A stretch of 64,000 bases of DNA from the NCBI GenBank assembly GCA_014529385.2, contig CM043954.1:6451806-6515805 (forward strand), given 5' to 3'. The position numbers and the translations under genes are program-made. Origin of the DNA: Adiantum capillus-veneris (Eukaryota > Streptophyta > Polypodiopsida > Polypodiales > Pteridaceae). The notes below the pieces were generated by a model, which worked only from the letters and a program-made list of their open reading frames with translations, was not told the DNA's origin and ran no database searches. Shown one piece after another: positions 11,784 through 22,831 of the stretch (positions are counted from its first letter, which is position 1; each line of letters begins with the position of its first letter).

Positions 11784-12780
11784 GAATTGGAGATGAGCTT
11801 TATAGTTTTTTGGACGGTTTTAGTGGATAGATTCAAAACTTAATGGCACTTGAGAACAGGGAGAAAAAAACTTTTGTCACTAAGTGTGGAGTTTATGCTA
11901 GCAAGGTGGTGACATTTGTCTTAAAGAATGGTCCACCAACATTTTAGAAGGTGGTACAACATGTGTTTGATGAATTCCTTACAACATTTATGAGGGTTTT
12001 TTTGGATGATTTTAGTGTTATTGGAAAGAAGCAGGAGCATTATGAGCACTTGAGGTTGTGTTTTCAAAAATGCAGGGAATTTAGACTGACGCTAAACCCA
12101 GCTAAGTGTGCATTTGCATTTAAGAGAGGAATTCTCTTGGGACATGTAATTTCTGAATAAGGAGTATCTATAGATCCAAGTAAGGTGGAAGCAATCAGTA
12201 AAGCACCAGAACCAAGAACTATTAAGCAAATGGCTAGATTTTTGGGTCAAGTGAAGTGGCATAACCAATATTTGAGATATTTAGCACATGTTTGTACACC
12301 ATTGACAAAAGTTACAAAGAAAGATGCAATATTTGTATGGGGAGAAGAGGAGGGTAGAGCATTCAGGATTGTGAAGAAGATGTTGACTGTAGCACCAATT
12401 TTAATTGTTCTTGATTGAAATTTACCATTCCATATTTTTGTGGATACATCTCATGTGGCAGTGGGCGCAACATTAATCCAAGAAACCAGAAGAGTTTGGT
12501 ACCAATTTACTATGCAAGCAGAGTAATGACACCTGCAGAGAAGAATTACATTGTGACTAAGAGACAATGCTTGGGAATGATCTATGCATTGCAAAAATTT
12601 AGACAATATCTTTTAGCCAATAGGGTAATCTTCCATGTAGATCATCAGGCTCTTATTTATTTGGTGAACAAACCACATTTGTCCTAAGATTGGCTAGATG
12701 GATACTGCTTTTGCAGGAATTTGAATATGTGGTAATACATACTCCTGGTAACTTCATGTCCTGGCTGCCTATCTCAGTAG
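11784..12780 (+). pseudogene. Element A reverse transcriptase C-terminal half and RNase H
   Basis: Directly after the E LTR the RT resumes with a YSFLDGFSG block near 11799-11826, then the catalytic motif VFLDDFSV near 11995-12018, with both Asp present. The thumb/connection region follows (KCAFAFKRGILLGHVIS, then a FLGQVKWHNQYLR block). RNase H covers about 12420-12780, with FVDTSHVAVGA and HVDHQALIYL. Stops occur at about 11833, 11946 and 12158 and frameshifts near 12415-12500. This is the other half of the RT interrupted at 2236. Confidence 0.85.
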
Positions 12781-12984
12781 ATTGGAAACATGTGAGATTG
12801 ACTCTTCAAGAGTACCTGATCAATTACATGATGTAGAATTGTTTTTAGTTCAGGTGACTGACCAATCAGGGGATTGGTATGATGACATGTTTCAGTTTTT
12901 GACTGAAGGGGTATTACCTGATACAATGACCAAAGATCACAGGAAGAGAATGGCATTGAAAAGTAAATCATTTATAGTTATTGC

Positions 12985-14030
12985 ATGACTCTTATATACG
13001 AGAGGGATTGATCTGGTGATAAGGAGATGTGTTCCTCAGTTTTAGCAGAAAGCAGTACTGGAAAAGGCTCATGCAGGTAATGCAGGAGGACATTTTTCAG
13101 AAGAGGTAACTGCGAGAAAAATATTACAAGGTAGGAATTTGGTGGCCAACATAATTAAATATGCTTAGGAGTTCAGTAAGAACTATTTGTTGTGCCAAAG
13201 AGAGGGCAGACCACTGAATGTGGATAGAATGCCATTGCAACCTATTTTGCCTTTGAAACCATTCCAGAAGTGGGGATTGGATTTTGTTGGTCCAATCAAA
13301 CCACCTGCAAAATTTACACAGAATATATATATATATTGCTTGCAACTGACTATTGTACAAAGTGGGTAGAAGTAGTGGCTTTAAGAGATAATAAAGTAAA
13401 AAATATAGATAAACTTTTGTACACGAACGTCATGACCAGGTTTGGTTGTCCCATTGAGCTAGTTTCTAATCAGGGATGACATTTTATCAACAAGGTGATC
13501 AATAAATTGACTGATCTGCATAAGATATTACATTAGAAGTCAACCATGTACCATCCCGAGGCCAATGGACAAGCAAAAAGTACCAATAAGATTTTGGTCA
13601 AGATTATCAGGAAGTTGGTTACTCAAAAAAGGACAGACTGGGATGAGAAATTGGACTGAGCACTATGGCCTTTCAGAACATCATATAAAGTGACTACTGG
13701 CATGACAACATTTAAGTTGGTGTATGGATTAGAAGCAGTGGTGCCCATGGAATTTATAGTGCCAAGCCTCAGGGTTGCAGTTCAAGAAACATTATCCCCT
13801 GAAGAGTCAGCCAGTTACAAGAAGGAGGCTTTACTGAGGTTGGAAGAGGAAAGAATCCATAGCCAATATGTTGTAGATAGTTTTCAACAAAGAAGACAAG
13901 CTTGGATTAGCAGAAATATCAACTTTTAAATTCTTTTCTTTAGGTGATTGGGTGTTGGTCTATAACAACAAATTGAGATTGAGGCCCGACAAGCTCAAAC
14001 TCAGGTATGTGGGGCCATTTCAAATAGTCA
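12985..14030 (+). pseudogene. Element A integrase (catalytic residues lost)
   Basis: A Ty3/gypsy integrase in pieces. The zinc-binding part near 13065-13200 has both His (HAGNAGGH) but only the second Cys of the CX2C pair. The core follows: the first Asp is kept in a DYCTKWVEV block near 13350, the second Asp of the SDQG/SDRG site reads Asn (VSNQG) near 13465, and the Glu position reads Lys (GQAKSTNKIL) near 13570. The C-terminal part is open at 13690-13929. Two of three DDE residues and one zinc ligand are replaced, and there are stops, so it cannot be active. Confidence 0.85.
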
Positions 14031-16290
14031 GCCAGTGGGACCAAATACTTTCATATTGTCTGATCAGAAAGGTAAAATAATCGAGAAGCCAATTAATGGA
14101 TTTCGAATCAAACCATTTTTTGGACAAATAGTCGGGAATCAAGGGGGACATCCTATTAACGATGAATTTGGGATACTGACCAGTTATGCATGCAAAGAGG
14201 TAACACGTAATCACCACCTTGTGTACAACAAGCCTTTGCATTTTACGAAGGGGGTGAACATGTCCATAGTACATAACTTGTCTGCGAGTGCTGGTCTAGA
14301 TACAAGAGAAGAGGAAGAAGTTACACCTACACTGATGCGATCTGCAAGGAAGACTCGCTATCAAGGTCCAATGGTGCCAGACCCGAGTTCAGATGATGAG
14401 CCGGAAATGGTTACTCCTACCCGCATGGTGCAGCCTGCAAGGGAGGATATCTTTTTTGATTACACTTTTCTTGACTTCAGGTATGATTTAGAGCACACTG
14501 AGGCAAATGATTCATGGCTTAGCAGTATTGGTTTGCTTGATTTTTCAAGATTGCCATGGGCAAGTTGGAGAAATCACTAGATGGCCTCAGTCTACTACCT
14601 GAAGCACCTGCAGATGAATGATGGACAGGTTTTCAAACAAGACTACTTGACTGAAGAGTTAGTTGCCAAGGTTTTTGATCTTTCTACTGCAGATGATAAT
14701 GAAGTCAGTAAGGCACCTGAAAAAGATATGACCAAGGCCTTTGGTCAGTCTTAGGGGAAAATGCATTATTATCAATTGACAGGCATGAAGAATTCAGTAA
14801 AATTAGAGCAGGTCAGGTGGTTTATAGAGAGAGTATTTTTGTTGGTGAAATCAGAATACTCTAGCACAGAAAACTATCGCATTTTGTTTGCAGCTGAGAG
14901 TGGTAGGCAAATGGGATGGGCCAATATCTTATTTGACAGAATCAAGTTTGAGATTTATACAAAGCAAAAAAGGAAGGATAGAACTACTAAAGTTGGGCAT
15001 TATCTAGCTGCTATCTTTTAGTATGTCAATAACAAAAGTATTTTGCAGGGAAACTTTCTCAAATTCGAGCACAAATGACTGAAGATGCAAGATATACAGT
15101 GAGAAAGGAAAAAAGACAGAAACTGCACTTTGATCATAGGTCTTTGCAAATGACTACAGATGTTCAAGATTTTTTATCTGCAGATTATTCACAACAGGAG
15201 TCTTGGATGTAGTGAAGAATAAAATGGATAAAGGGTTTGGAGACTTATTTACTGACGCAGCAGTGAATTTGGCTGACAAACCTGTTAAGTCTTCAACTGC
15301 TAAAACGGGTTTTAAGATCAGAAAATTAAAGGACAAATTGGCAGGGGAGGAACCTGTAACAATGTTTGGGGATCCGATTATGGAGAGGTCTACAATTTCT
15401 AAGGCTCAGTTTTCTACTGTGTCATTGGATGAAGTGCAAAATGCACTAAAGCTGGTTGAAGAATATGGTGAGCAACAATCTCTAGACCTTACCTTTTTGA
15501 GTAGAGAGAATAATGGTCTGCATATACTGAACTCAAACAGATTAAGGAAGGAGCTTTGAAGGATAAAAAGGCATAGACTGAAATAGAACTTTTGAACAAG
15601 AAAGTTCTAGAATTGACTGAAAGTCAGGAATTCATGCAACAGGAGTTGAGCTCTTATAAACACGTGGTGTCTTTCAGGGAAAATACTTTAGTCAAAATTT
15701 CTCACTGGAAGGAGGAATGGTTTCTGATACTGCAGTCACAGCTAATTGAAATGTCTACTATCAATGATACATTGGAAAGTAGCAATAGGGTGTTATTAAG
15801 TAGAGTTTCAGCTTGCAATGATACATTGGAAAGTAGCAATAGGGTGTTATTAAGCAGAGTTTCAGCTTGCAAGAAAGTTGAAGAAAAGATTAAAGACATG
15901 TTTGATGAAGAGCTAGATGTAGATGGTTGGTATGTCAGCTCAGGGGATATAGAAAAAATGAAAAATGAAGTCATGGAATATATGAAAGGGGTGTGGGAAC
16001 ATATCAAGATCAAAATGTATGATGTTGTGAGTAAACTTATCAAGATTTTGCAAAGGAAGAGACAATTCTAATCTTGGAGAGACAGTATGTTGAGTTAAAG
16101 GAGAAGTATGCACAGTTGCAACAGCAGGTAAAGGTGGATGTGCAAATGGATACTGCAACATGTGATGCAATTCAGACTATAGTTCAAGTTGAAGTTCAAA
16201 ATACAGTCCAGGATGTAGTTCAGGATGAAGCACAGGGTGCAGTTTCAGTTGGAGTTACACACACTGATGACACAATTGATCAATAGCAAT
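14031..16290 (+). pseudogene. Element A additional ORF region downstream of integrase (function unknown)
   Basis: Sense-strand coding continues for 2.2 kb past integrase in consecutive stretches: 14035-14580 (acidic, Ser/Thr-rich), 14761-15021 (Lys/Arg-rich), 15203-15559, 15592-16071 and 16074-16286. The last two are Glu/Lys/Leu-rich with heptad-like spacing and probably form coiled coils; the end is rich in VQ/VE pairs. I see no signal peptide or membrane span that would suggest an envelope. Extra ORFs in this place are known in some plant gypsy lineages, but I recognise no family. Position and strand tie it to element A. Confidence 0.5.
15763..15870 (+). repeat. 54-bp in-frame tandem duplication
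   Basis: Two copies of a 54-bp unit (15763-15816 and 15817-15870) differ by one base (AAGTAGAG versus AAGCAGAG). Each encodes the same 18 residues, NDTLESSNRVLLSRVSAC, inside the predicted coiled-coil part of the extra ORF. Confidence 0.95.
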
Positions 16291-16629
16291 TTGAAGACCC
16301 ATTGATGAAAATTGTTGAAGTGATGTCAGAAGATACAATTATTGAAGTGACATTAGTGGAATGTGGTGATGATGTGAATGCACAGTTAGGAGGAATAGCA
16401 CAAACTAAAGAAACAGCTGTCTTGCAGCCAGTTTTTTCTCTTATGCAGTCGTACTGCTCTGGGTACTGTTGAAAGCACTTGTGTGCTAATGAACATTGAG
16501 TAATGCAGTGCCTTCTCTTCTTTATTCACTGTGTTCTTCAATATTCTCTTATGCAGTAGTGTAGTGTAATATGCAGTTTTATTGTATACCTGTACTGAAA
16601 TACTATTAGGGCAGCTAGACCCTAACAAG
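16291..16629 (+). other. Element A 3' noncoding tail, possible LTR part
   Basis: No coding sequence. The stretch follows the extra ORF and ends ...CCTAACA at 16627, which could be an LTR end, immediately before minus-strand RT codons of element F. No partner LTR lies in the window, so the LTR identity is unproven. Confidence 0.4.
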
Positions 16630-16946
16630 CCTCCTTTTGAATATCTCCCAACCTCCTTAGCTTCTGTGCCTTTGGCGTGCATCCATCTTTAAGTAGGATC
16701 CGATGCTCCACTCCTTTAGCTCCTCTCAAATCTTTATATTCCATTCGCAAATAAGTTGGGATAGGATGCACATAGGTCCATATAGCCTTCCTTCTCCTGC
16801 TTGGTTGAATCTGTACCTAGCATATCTTCCACCTCTTTAACCTTCAGACTAAAAATGAGAGCTTGCATACCTTTACTTGCACTGGCGGAATCTATGGTGA
16901 CCCCAAACAAATGTGTATCCAGCTTCAATAAGTATTCATCACTCAC
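16630..16946 (-). pseudogene. Element F protease-RT linker and first RT residues (truncated)
   Basis: Read on the minus strand from 16946, this matches the part of element C that follows its protease: a LCASYPNLFANGI-like block, then VEHRILLKDGCTPKAQKLRRL, the segment just before RT. Element C has VEHHIKLKEGVKPVVQKLRRL at the same place. The sequence ends at about 16630 within RT, where element A begins. Element F has therefore lost most of pol. Confidence 0.7.
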
Positions 16947-17065
16947 TTCCTCTTTGACGCTGGTGGACCCTTCATCATACGTTTACTCGGTTTCATATTC
17001 GTAACTGGTGCTAGAATGCTTGTTTTCACCCCCGGATGATGGATGAAAGCAGCTCTCCCTGGTCT

Positions 17066-17443
17066 TCAGGTCAAGCACAATCTGCCCTCCATTCTCTTGA
17101 TTCGGCAAGGTAAATACCCCCTTCTCCCAATCTTGCTTGGCCCCAATTGCGAACAACCATGGCCTCCCAATATAATTGGATAAGCATTTTCACCTGCTTT
17201 CGTGACAAAAGAATCAATTAAGCATTCAATTCCCATGCCCTTTACCTTCACATCTTGTGCCACTCCTAAACACCGAGCTTTGGCATGGTTCATTCGCACA
17301 TTGGACCCGACGACAACTTTAATACCAATATCCCTCATTGCAGACTCTGTGATCACACAGACCTGGGCACCACCATCAATATATGCTTGCACATGCTTCT
17401 TCTTTTCAAGCAAAACGTCCACCACTGGAAGCACATCAGTCAC
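17066..17443 (-). pseudogene. Element F aspartic protease
   Basis: A minus-strand reading frame of 125 residues with YIDGGAQVCVITESAM, a DGG-type active site, and YPIILGG where the related element C has YPLILGRPW. A frameshift after that point scrambles the C-terminal end. It closely parallels the element C protease (TYIDGGAQICVMSEAM), so F and C belong to related families. Confidence 0.8.
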
Positions 17444-18811
17444 AGACTCCCCACCCTCAAGGCTAGATTCTGTACCGCATGCACATCTCCTCCTACTTGG
17501 GGAAGCCTCGTATTGACACTAGTTGACCACTGCCTCCTTAATTTAGGATTTAATGCAAGCACTTGCCCAAAAGTGATGTTAGCTTTCTGATTTTGAACAT
17601 CTCTTACTAGATCGTATTTAGGATTACCGCGCCCCAACTGAAAATCCTTTTGTGTGATCCTCCGTCTTCATCTTCTCTTGCTTGGCTTTGACTGCTCTTG
17701 ACCTTCGTTCACATTCTCTTTACCCTTCCTTGCTCTGGTTTCACGTTTCGTCTCAGTCTTCTTTCACCTCTTGCTCCTTTTTTGGCCATAATATCAACCT
17801 CTTGCTTGTCAACACCAATAATATTAACCCTTTGCACTTCATCATTACCTGATGGAGCTGCCTGTACTTGGTATTTGACTGTTTGCTGCTCCCTTTGACC
17901 ATTAAACTACGCCTCACCCCTACCTAGACCAAACAGGGGATACATACCACCCCTTTCCCTCCACAAATGAGGGCGATCAGGAGCATAGTGGCCCTCCTCT
18001 CCGCAATTATAACACCTACTAGGCGTTTGCCTAGCTCTACCTCTTCCTATCCTTGCCTAGCCTCTGTCCATAACACTTAAACGCAACTCTTGCATTTGCT
18101 CAGATAAATCTTGAAATGTACGTACCCATTGTTGAGGAATGGTTTCCACCCCTCGATTTGTCTGATTCTCCACTTGAACTTCTTCCCTCAGACTTGAGGT
18201 AGGATTGGGAACCATCACTTCGTATCCGAACGCACCTTGCTCAATCTTCTTTTGAATTTTCCGACTCTTTGCCCGTGCAATAGCGACAGCCCCATTGTAA
18301 TTCTCCGGGCTCTCGAAATCCACCTTTTCACGAACTTTGGGATACAAACAAGCCATAAATTTTTCCAATTTAAAGTACTCACCACCATTAGCCAATTGCA
18401 TGGAAACTGCAAAGTCCCTCCGAGCATTCCTCGAAGCGGCCATGGAAAACACCAAACTCCTTGTTCATATCTTGCTTCAAATTATTTAATTTTGTGTCCA
18501 GATTGAGAGGGGACACCTCTTTACAGAAATCATGTAGAAAACGGATCCGCAATGCCGGCCACATAAGTCTTGGCTCCCCTTCCAGGTCATATAACCATGT
18601 ATTTGCTCTTCTCTGCATCAGCAACGGAATCGTTTGCATCTTGCTATCTTCATTTGGCATATGCAATGATAGCATATACAACTCAAAATCGGCCATCCAC
18701 TCTTCCTGATCTTTTCTCCGGTGAAAACTGGTCCATAACTGCGTGCTGCCATCTCTCCTTGATGGAAACAACTTTCTTTGATCAAAACCGACGAGCAATT
18801 AGTTTCTCCTT
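17444..18811 (-). pseudogene. Element F Gag
   Basis: Minus-strand Gag in two frames, 18798-18388 and 18455-18057, joined by a frameshift near 18420. The first part has the Gag core (WMADFELYMLSLHMPNED, RRANTWLYDLEG), the second ends in a Gln-rich segment. A zinc knuckle lies at about 17970-18015, but its last Cys reads Arg. A Lys/Arg-rich linker follows to the protease. No ATG is visible at the start; the frame opens right beside the primer-site-like sequence at 18812, which leaves no normal leader. Confidence 0.7.
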
Positions 18812-18824
18812 AATGGGGGCACCA
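18812..18824 (-). promoter_or_regulatory. Primer-binding-site-like sequence of element F
   Basis: On the minus strand this reads TGGTGCCCCCATT. Element C has TGGTGCCCCCAAT at the same place just inside its left LTR (from 47103). The shared, position-matched motif suggests both families prime from the same tRNA, which I cannot name from memory. Confidence 0.6.
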
Positions 18825-18829
18825 GAAAA

Positions 18830-20365
18830 TGGAGAGGGGAAATAAGGAACACACCCGACACACAACAGAATTCCTCCCTACAGCTAAGGGTATCCACAAC
18901 ATCCCTAACTTCTCGAATAACACCTTCAAATTGGCTAATTTTCACTAACAAACCCGCCTTTTCACACAAAACAACAACCTCCTACTGTGCAAAAACACCA
19001 CTCAGCACGAATGCACCTATACAGCTAGACTCACCCGTCCCGACTCACACATCACCCCAATTCTGCACTCTTTGCAACACCTTTCACGCTGCAGGCACAC
19101 ACCTCCACAAGCACCAACATGTACACAAAGAGCAAGAGAAAAGGAGGGGGATGGGGAGAAGCGACACAAGAAAGTGGGGCAAAGGCTTAGTAGTATTGAG
19201 CAAGGAGATAGTACAATCAAATTTACAGCTCCAATGGCAAACTTCCAATACACAGACTTGTAGGCCTTCAAAAAATCCTCCTTGCAAAAAAGCCCTTTGA
19301 AAATCACCTCCATCTCCTTTTATAGGGCTTGGCTAAGGCTAAAAAATAAAAACAAAAGAGCTCTCATGCTCGTGCCCTCAACTTGAGACCTTTTTAGAAT
19401 GTTCCTTGCATTGCTCACACTTGGTTAACTTCATTTGGAAACAATTGCATGGAGCACCTTCCTTTGTCCTTTGTCCGCCCGGCTCGACCGCCCATCTGCC
19501 CTTTGAACCTTCTTTACACATAGCGCGCCCTTGAACACCTTTGAACTCCCTCCCTCTCTCTTTCTCTCCATTGGTGTGGGATACACCCCTTTGGCACGTC
19601 ACTCTATCTCTCATGTGACCACCCTTTGATCGGTCTTGGGACCTCCCTTTCACACTCGGTCTATTGCTGTGGACCTATCCCTCCCTGAGCACTAGCAATA
19701 TCGCTAAGGGGGGGGGGGGCTCACGGGCATGTGAACGAACACCCATGGGCACACCCATCATCACCCACCCCTACCAGCTCATGGACACACCACCGTGCAG
19801 AAGCAACCACCACTGCTGACTCTGGTCAAAATGCCACCAGGCTCCGCCTAGTGCGACCGAACGCCCAACCGAAGAAGCGCCCTCTGCGCAACACCATAGC
19901 CTTACTCAAGCAAGATCTCCCACTCTCCTTCACACAACTAAAGGGGCACCCCACTGTGGGTTATATAGCCATAAATCGAGCACTACACATCTATACATTG
20001 ACATCCACTTGGGCCACCTGTCCCCAGTTGCCCTACCTGTCAAGAATCTGCAATGCACTGCACCTTCAAATTCCAATACCTTCGGCTTCATAGCTCTGTC
20101 TGATGAGTTGTCTGGAACTACTCCTTCAACACTTCAAGTTCTACATTTCTAGGCCCGAAGACTGCACCTTGCACCTCCTTCATTAGCTCCCTAAACTAGC
20201 CCCTCTTGGAGCCTTTCTTGGCCTTTAAATCCCATCAGCCATACATATCCGTTGCTGCATGTCTGCCCTTGATCTTTCTAGCTGCTCTAGCCCTTTGCCA
20301 TGCTTTTGCTAGCTTGCACATACAATGCCCATGCCGTCTTCTATGGTCGACCAACTTTGGCTACA
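18830..20365 (-). repeat. Element F 5' LTR (probable)
   Basis: About 1.5 kb between the primer-site-like motif and the satellite array, close to the 1.55-kb LTR length of element C. Plus-strand ends read TGGAGAGG... and ...GGCTACA. A minus-strand TATA box, CCTATAAAAGG, lies at about 19315-19325. A (G)12 run is at about 19708-19719. The second LTR is missing, so the boundaries rest on position and terminal TG/CA alone. Confidence 0.5.
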
Positions 20366-22725
20366 CCAACGCCGAGACAAGAACTGATGGCCATGAAACA
20401 TTGTGGAGATAGTGGAAGCATACTAATCCCCACGCTTGGCCATCACAATCTATCTCAATGGTCTAGGACAGCACAATCACCAGATTTTGGTCGTTCGACC
20501 CTTGGCGCGAGCACAAAGCCAAAAATTGGGGATTGTGCCGCCCTAGATCGACAACACGAGAACGGATGGCCATGAAACTTTGCGAGGATAGGAAAATCAC
20601 ACTAATATTTTTAGCTCCAAAGTTTCATGGGCATCTCAGTCCATCTTGATGGTCCAGGGGAAGACAATAACCAACTTTAGATCGTTGTGCCCTTGGCAAG
20701 CACAATGCAAAAAAAAAGGTGATTGTTCCATCCTAGGCCGACGAAATGGAAATGGATAGCCATGAAACTTTGTGGGGGTGGAAGAAGCACACTAACCCTA
20801 CCCCTGAAAATTTTTATGCGCATGAGAATCCTTCTTGACGGTCTAAAGTGGCACAATCGCCAAACTTTGAAAGCTGGGCCCTTGGCGAGCCCAAAGCCAA
20901 AAAAAAAAAGGCAATTGTGCCGCCGAGATGGAAATGGATGGCCATGAAACTTTGTGGGGGTGGGGGAAGCACAAAAATCCTTGCCCTTGGAAAGTGTCAT
21001 GGGCATCACAATCGGTCTCGAAGGTCTAGGGTGGCACATTTGCGAAATTTTGGCCGATGGGCCTTCCCAAAGCTCGGAAATTGGCCATTGTGTCGTCTTG
21101 GACCAAGGAGACAGGAACAAATGGCCATGAAACATTGTGGGGGTGGGGAAAGCACACTAATCCCCACCCTTGCAAAGTTTCACGACCATCTCAATCTGTC
21201 TCGACGGTCTAAGATGGCACAATCACCAAATTTTGGCCGTTAGGCCCTTGGAGAGCACAAAGCCCAAAAATTGGCAATTTTGCCACCCTGGATCAGTGCA
21301 ACGGGAATGGACGGCCATGAAACCTTGCAAGGGTGTGGGTGGCACATTAATCCCCACCCCTACAAATTTTCATGGGCATTGCAATCCGTCTCGATGGTTT
21401 AATGCGGCACAATCACCTAATTTTGGACGCTGGGCCCATGGTGAGCCAAAGCCAAAAAAATGGGGATGGTGTCGCCCTGGATTGACGAGAGGAAATGGAT
21501 ATCCATAAAATTTTGCAAGAGTGGAGGTAGCTTACAAATCCCTTCCTCTACAAAGTTTCATGGGGAAAGCCATCCGTCTCGATGGTCTAAGGTGGCACAA
21601 TCGCCAAATTTTGGTCGTTGGGTCCTTGGCCACCGCAAAGCCCAAAAATCGGTGATTGTGCCACCATGGCACGAAAAGACGGGAACGGATGGCCATGAAA
21701 CATTGCAAGGGTGGGGAAAGCCCACAAATATCTATTCCTCCAAAGTTTCATGGGCATCACAATCCGTCTCGACGGTGTAGGACAGCACAATTGCCCCAAT
21801 TTTGGTCGTTGGGTCCTTGGCAATCGCAAAGCCCAAAAATTGACGATTGTGCCACCGTGGGACATCGAGACAAGAACAGATGGCCATGAAACATTGTGGA
21901 TATGTGTAAGTATACTAATCCCCACCCTTGCATAGTTTCATGGCCATCGTAATCTCTCTCAATGGTCTAGGACGACACAATTGCCAAATTTTGGTCGTAC
22001 GACCCTTGGCGCACGAGCACAAAGCCCAAAAATTGGCGATTGTGCCTCCTTGGACCAACAGGACAAGAATAAATGGCCATGAAACTTTGTGAGGATAGGG
22101 AAAGCACACAAATCCCTACACTTCCAAATTTTCATGGGCTACGACGTAATCCGTCTCGATGGTCCATGGCAGCACAATCACCAACTTTAGATCGTTGGGC
22201 CCTTGGCGAGCACAATGAAAAAAAAGAAAAGAGAACAAAGGAGACAAGAATGGATGTCCATGAAACTTTTCATGGCCATCCATTCTCGCCTTGCCGATCC
22301 AGGGTGACATAATTGGCGATTTTTTGGGCTTTGGGGTGCCAAGGACCCAACGACCAAAATTTGGAAATTGTGTCGCCCTACACCGTAGAGACAGGTTGCA
22401 TTGCCCATGAAACTTTGCATGGGTGGAGATTTTTGGGTTTTACCCACCGTTGCAAATTTTCATGGCTATCCATTCCCATGTCGTTGGTGCTGGGCGACAG
22501 AATAGCATTTCTTTCGCTTTGGGCTCGCCAACGACCCAACGACAAAAATTTGGCGATTGTTCCGCTTTAAACCGTCAAGACGCATTGCGATGCCCATCAA
22601 AATTTGTAGGGGTGGGGATCAATGTGCTTTCACTACCCTTATAAAATCTCATGGCTGTCTGTTTTCGTCCCCAGGGCGGCACAATCTCCATTTTTTTGGG
22701 CTTTGGACTCGCTCAACAATGGGCT
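20361..22725. repeat. Tandem satellite of about 187-bp double-inverted-repeat units
   Basis: The block CCATGAAAC recurs at 20391, 20570, 20760, 20942, 21125, 21315, 21503 (degenerate), 21693, 21884, 22077 and 22259, a spacing of 179-193 bp. Each unit has two adjacent foldbacks. Foldback 1 pairs GGCCATGAAACTTTG with CAAAGTTTCATGG around a loop of about 20 bp containing AAGCACACTAAT. Foldback 2 pairs GTGGCACAATCGCCAAATTTT with AAAATTGGCGATTGTGCC around a loop of about 28 bp with TTGGGCCCTTGGCGAGC. The array therefore looks alike on both strands, and all open frames in it are by-products. Loop orientation flips at about 22268. Copies recur at 45520, 54829 and 60684. Confidence 0.9.
22249..22288. 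repeat. Near-perfect palindrome at the satellite orientation switch
   Basis: GAATGGATGTCCATGAAA and TTTCATGGCCATCCATTC face each other with almost no loop, centred at about 22268. The usual loop of foldback 1 is missing. Left of it the foldback-2 loops read TTGGGCCCTTGGCGAGC; right of it they read the reverse complement. Confidence 0.8.
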
Positions 22726-22831
22726 GAACTTGGAGAGTATTGAGTGGTACCACTTGTAAAATAGGCTGTCTTGCAGATTTCTATTTTAGAATCCGAATGT
22801 GGGTCTTCTCTTGAGCCTCGTCTACCACCTG

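Noticed and set aside
14031-16290. Envelope gene in element A
   Set aside because: No signal peptide or membrane segment that I can see; composition is charged and coiled-coil.
20206-22644. Many overlapping 60-150 residue open frames with HGHPF/KFHGH-like peptides
   Set aside because: They follow the tandem satellite on both strands and reflect its inverted-repeat text, not a protein family.
20361-22725. CRISPR-like array
   Set aside because: Units are about 187 bp with variable stems and no constant short repeat with unique spacers; the genome is eukaryotic.
22725-22831. 3' LTR of element B at its left end
   Set aside because: No similarity to the 955-bp LTR at 44565-45519; the satellite starts within about 110 bp of the integrase stop.
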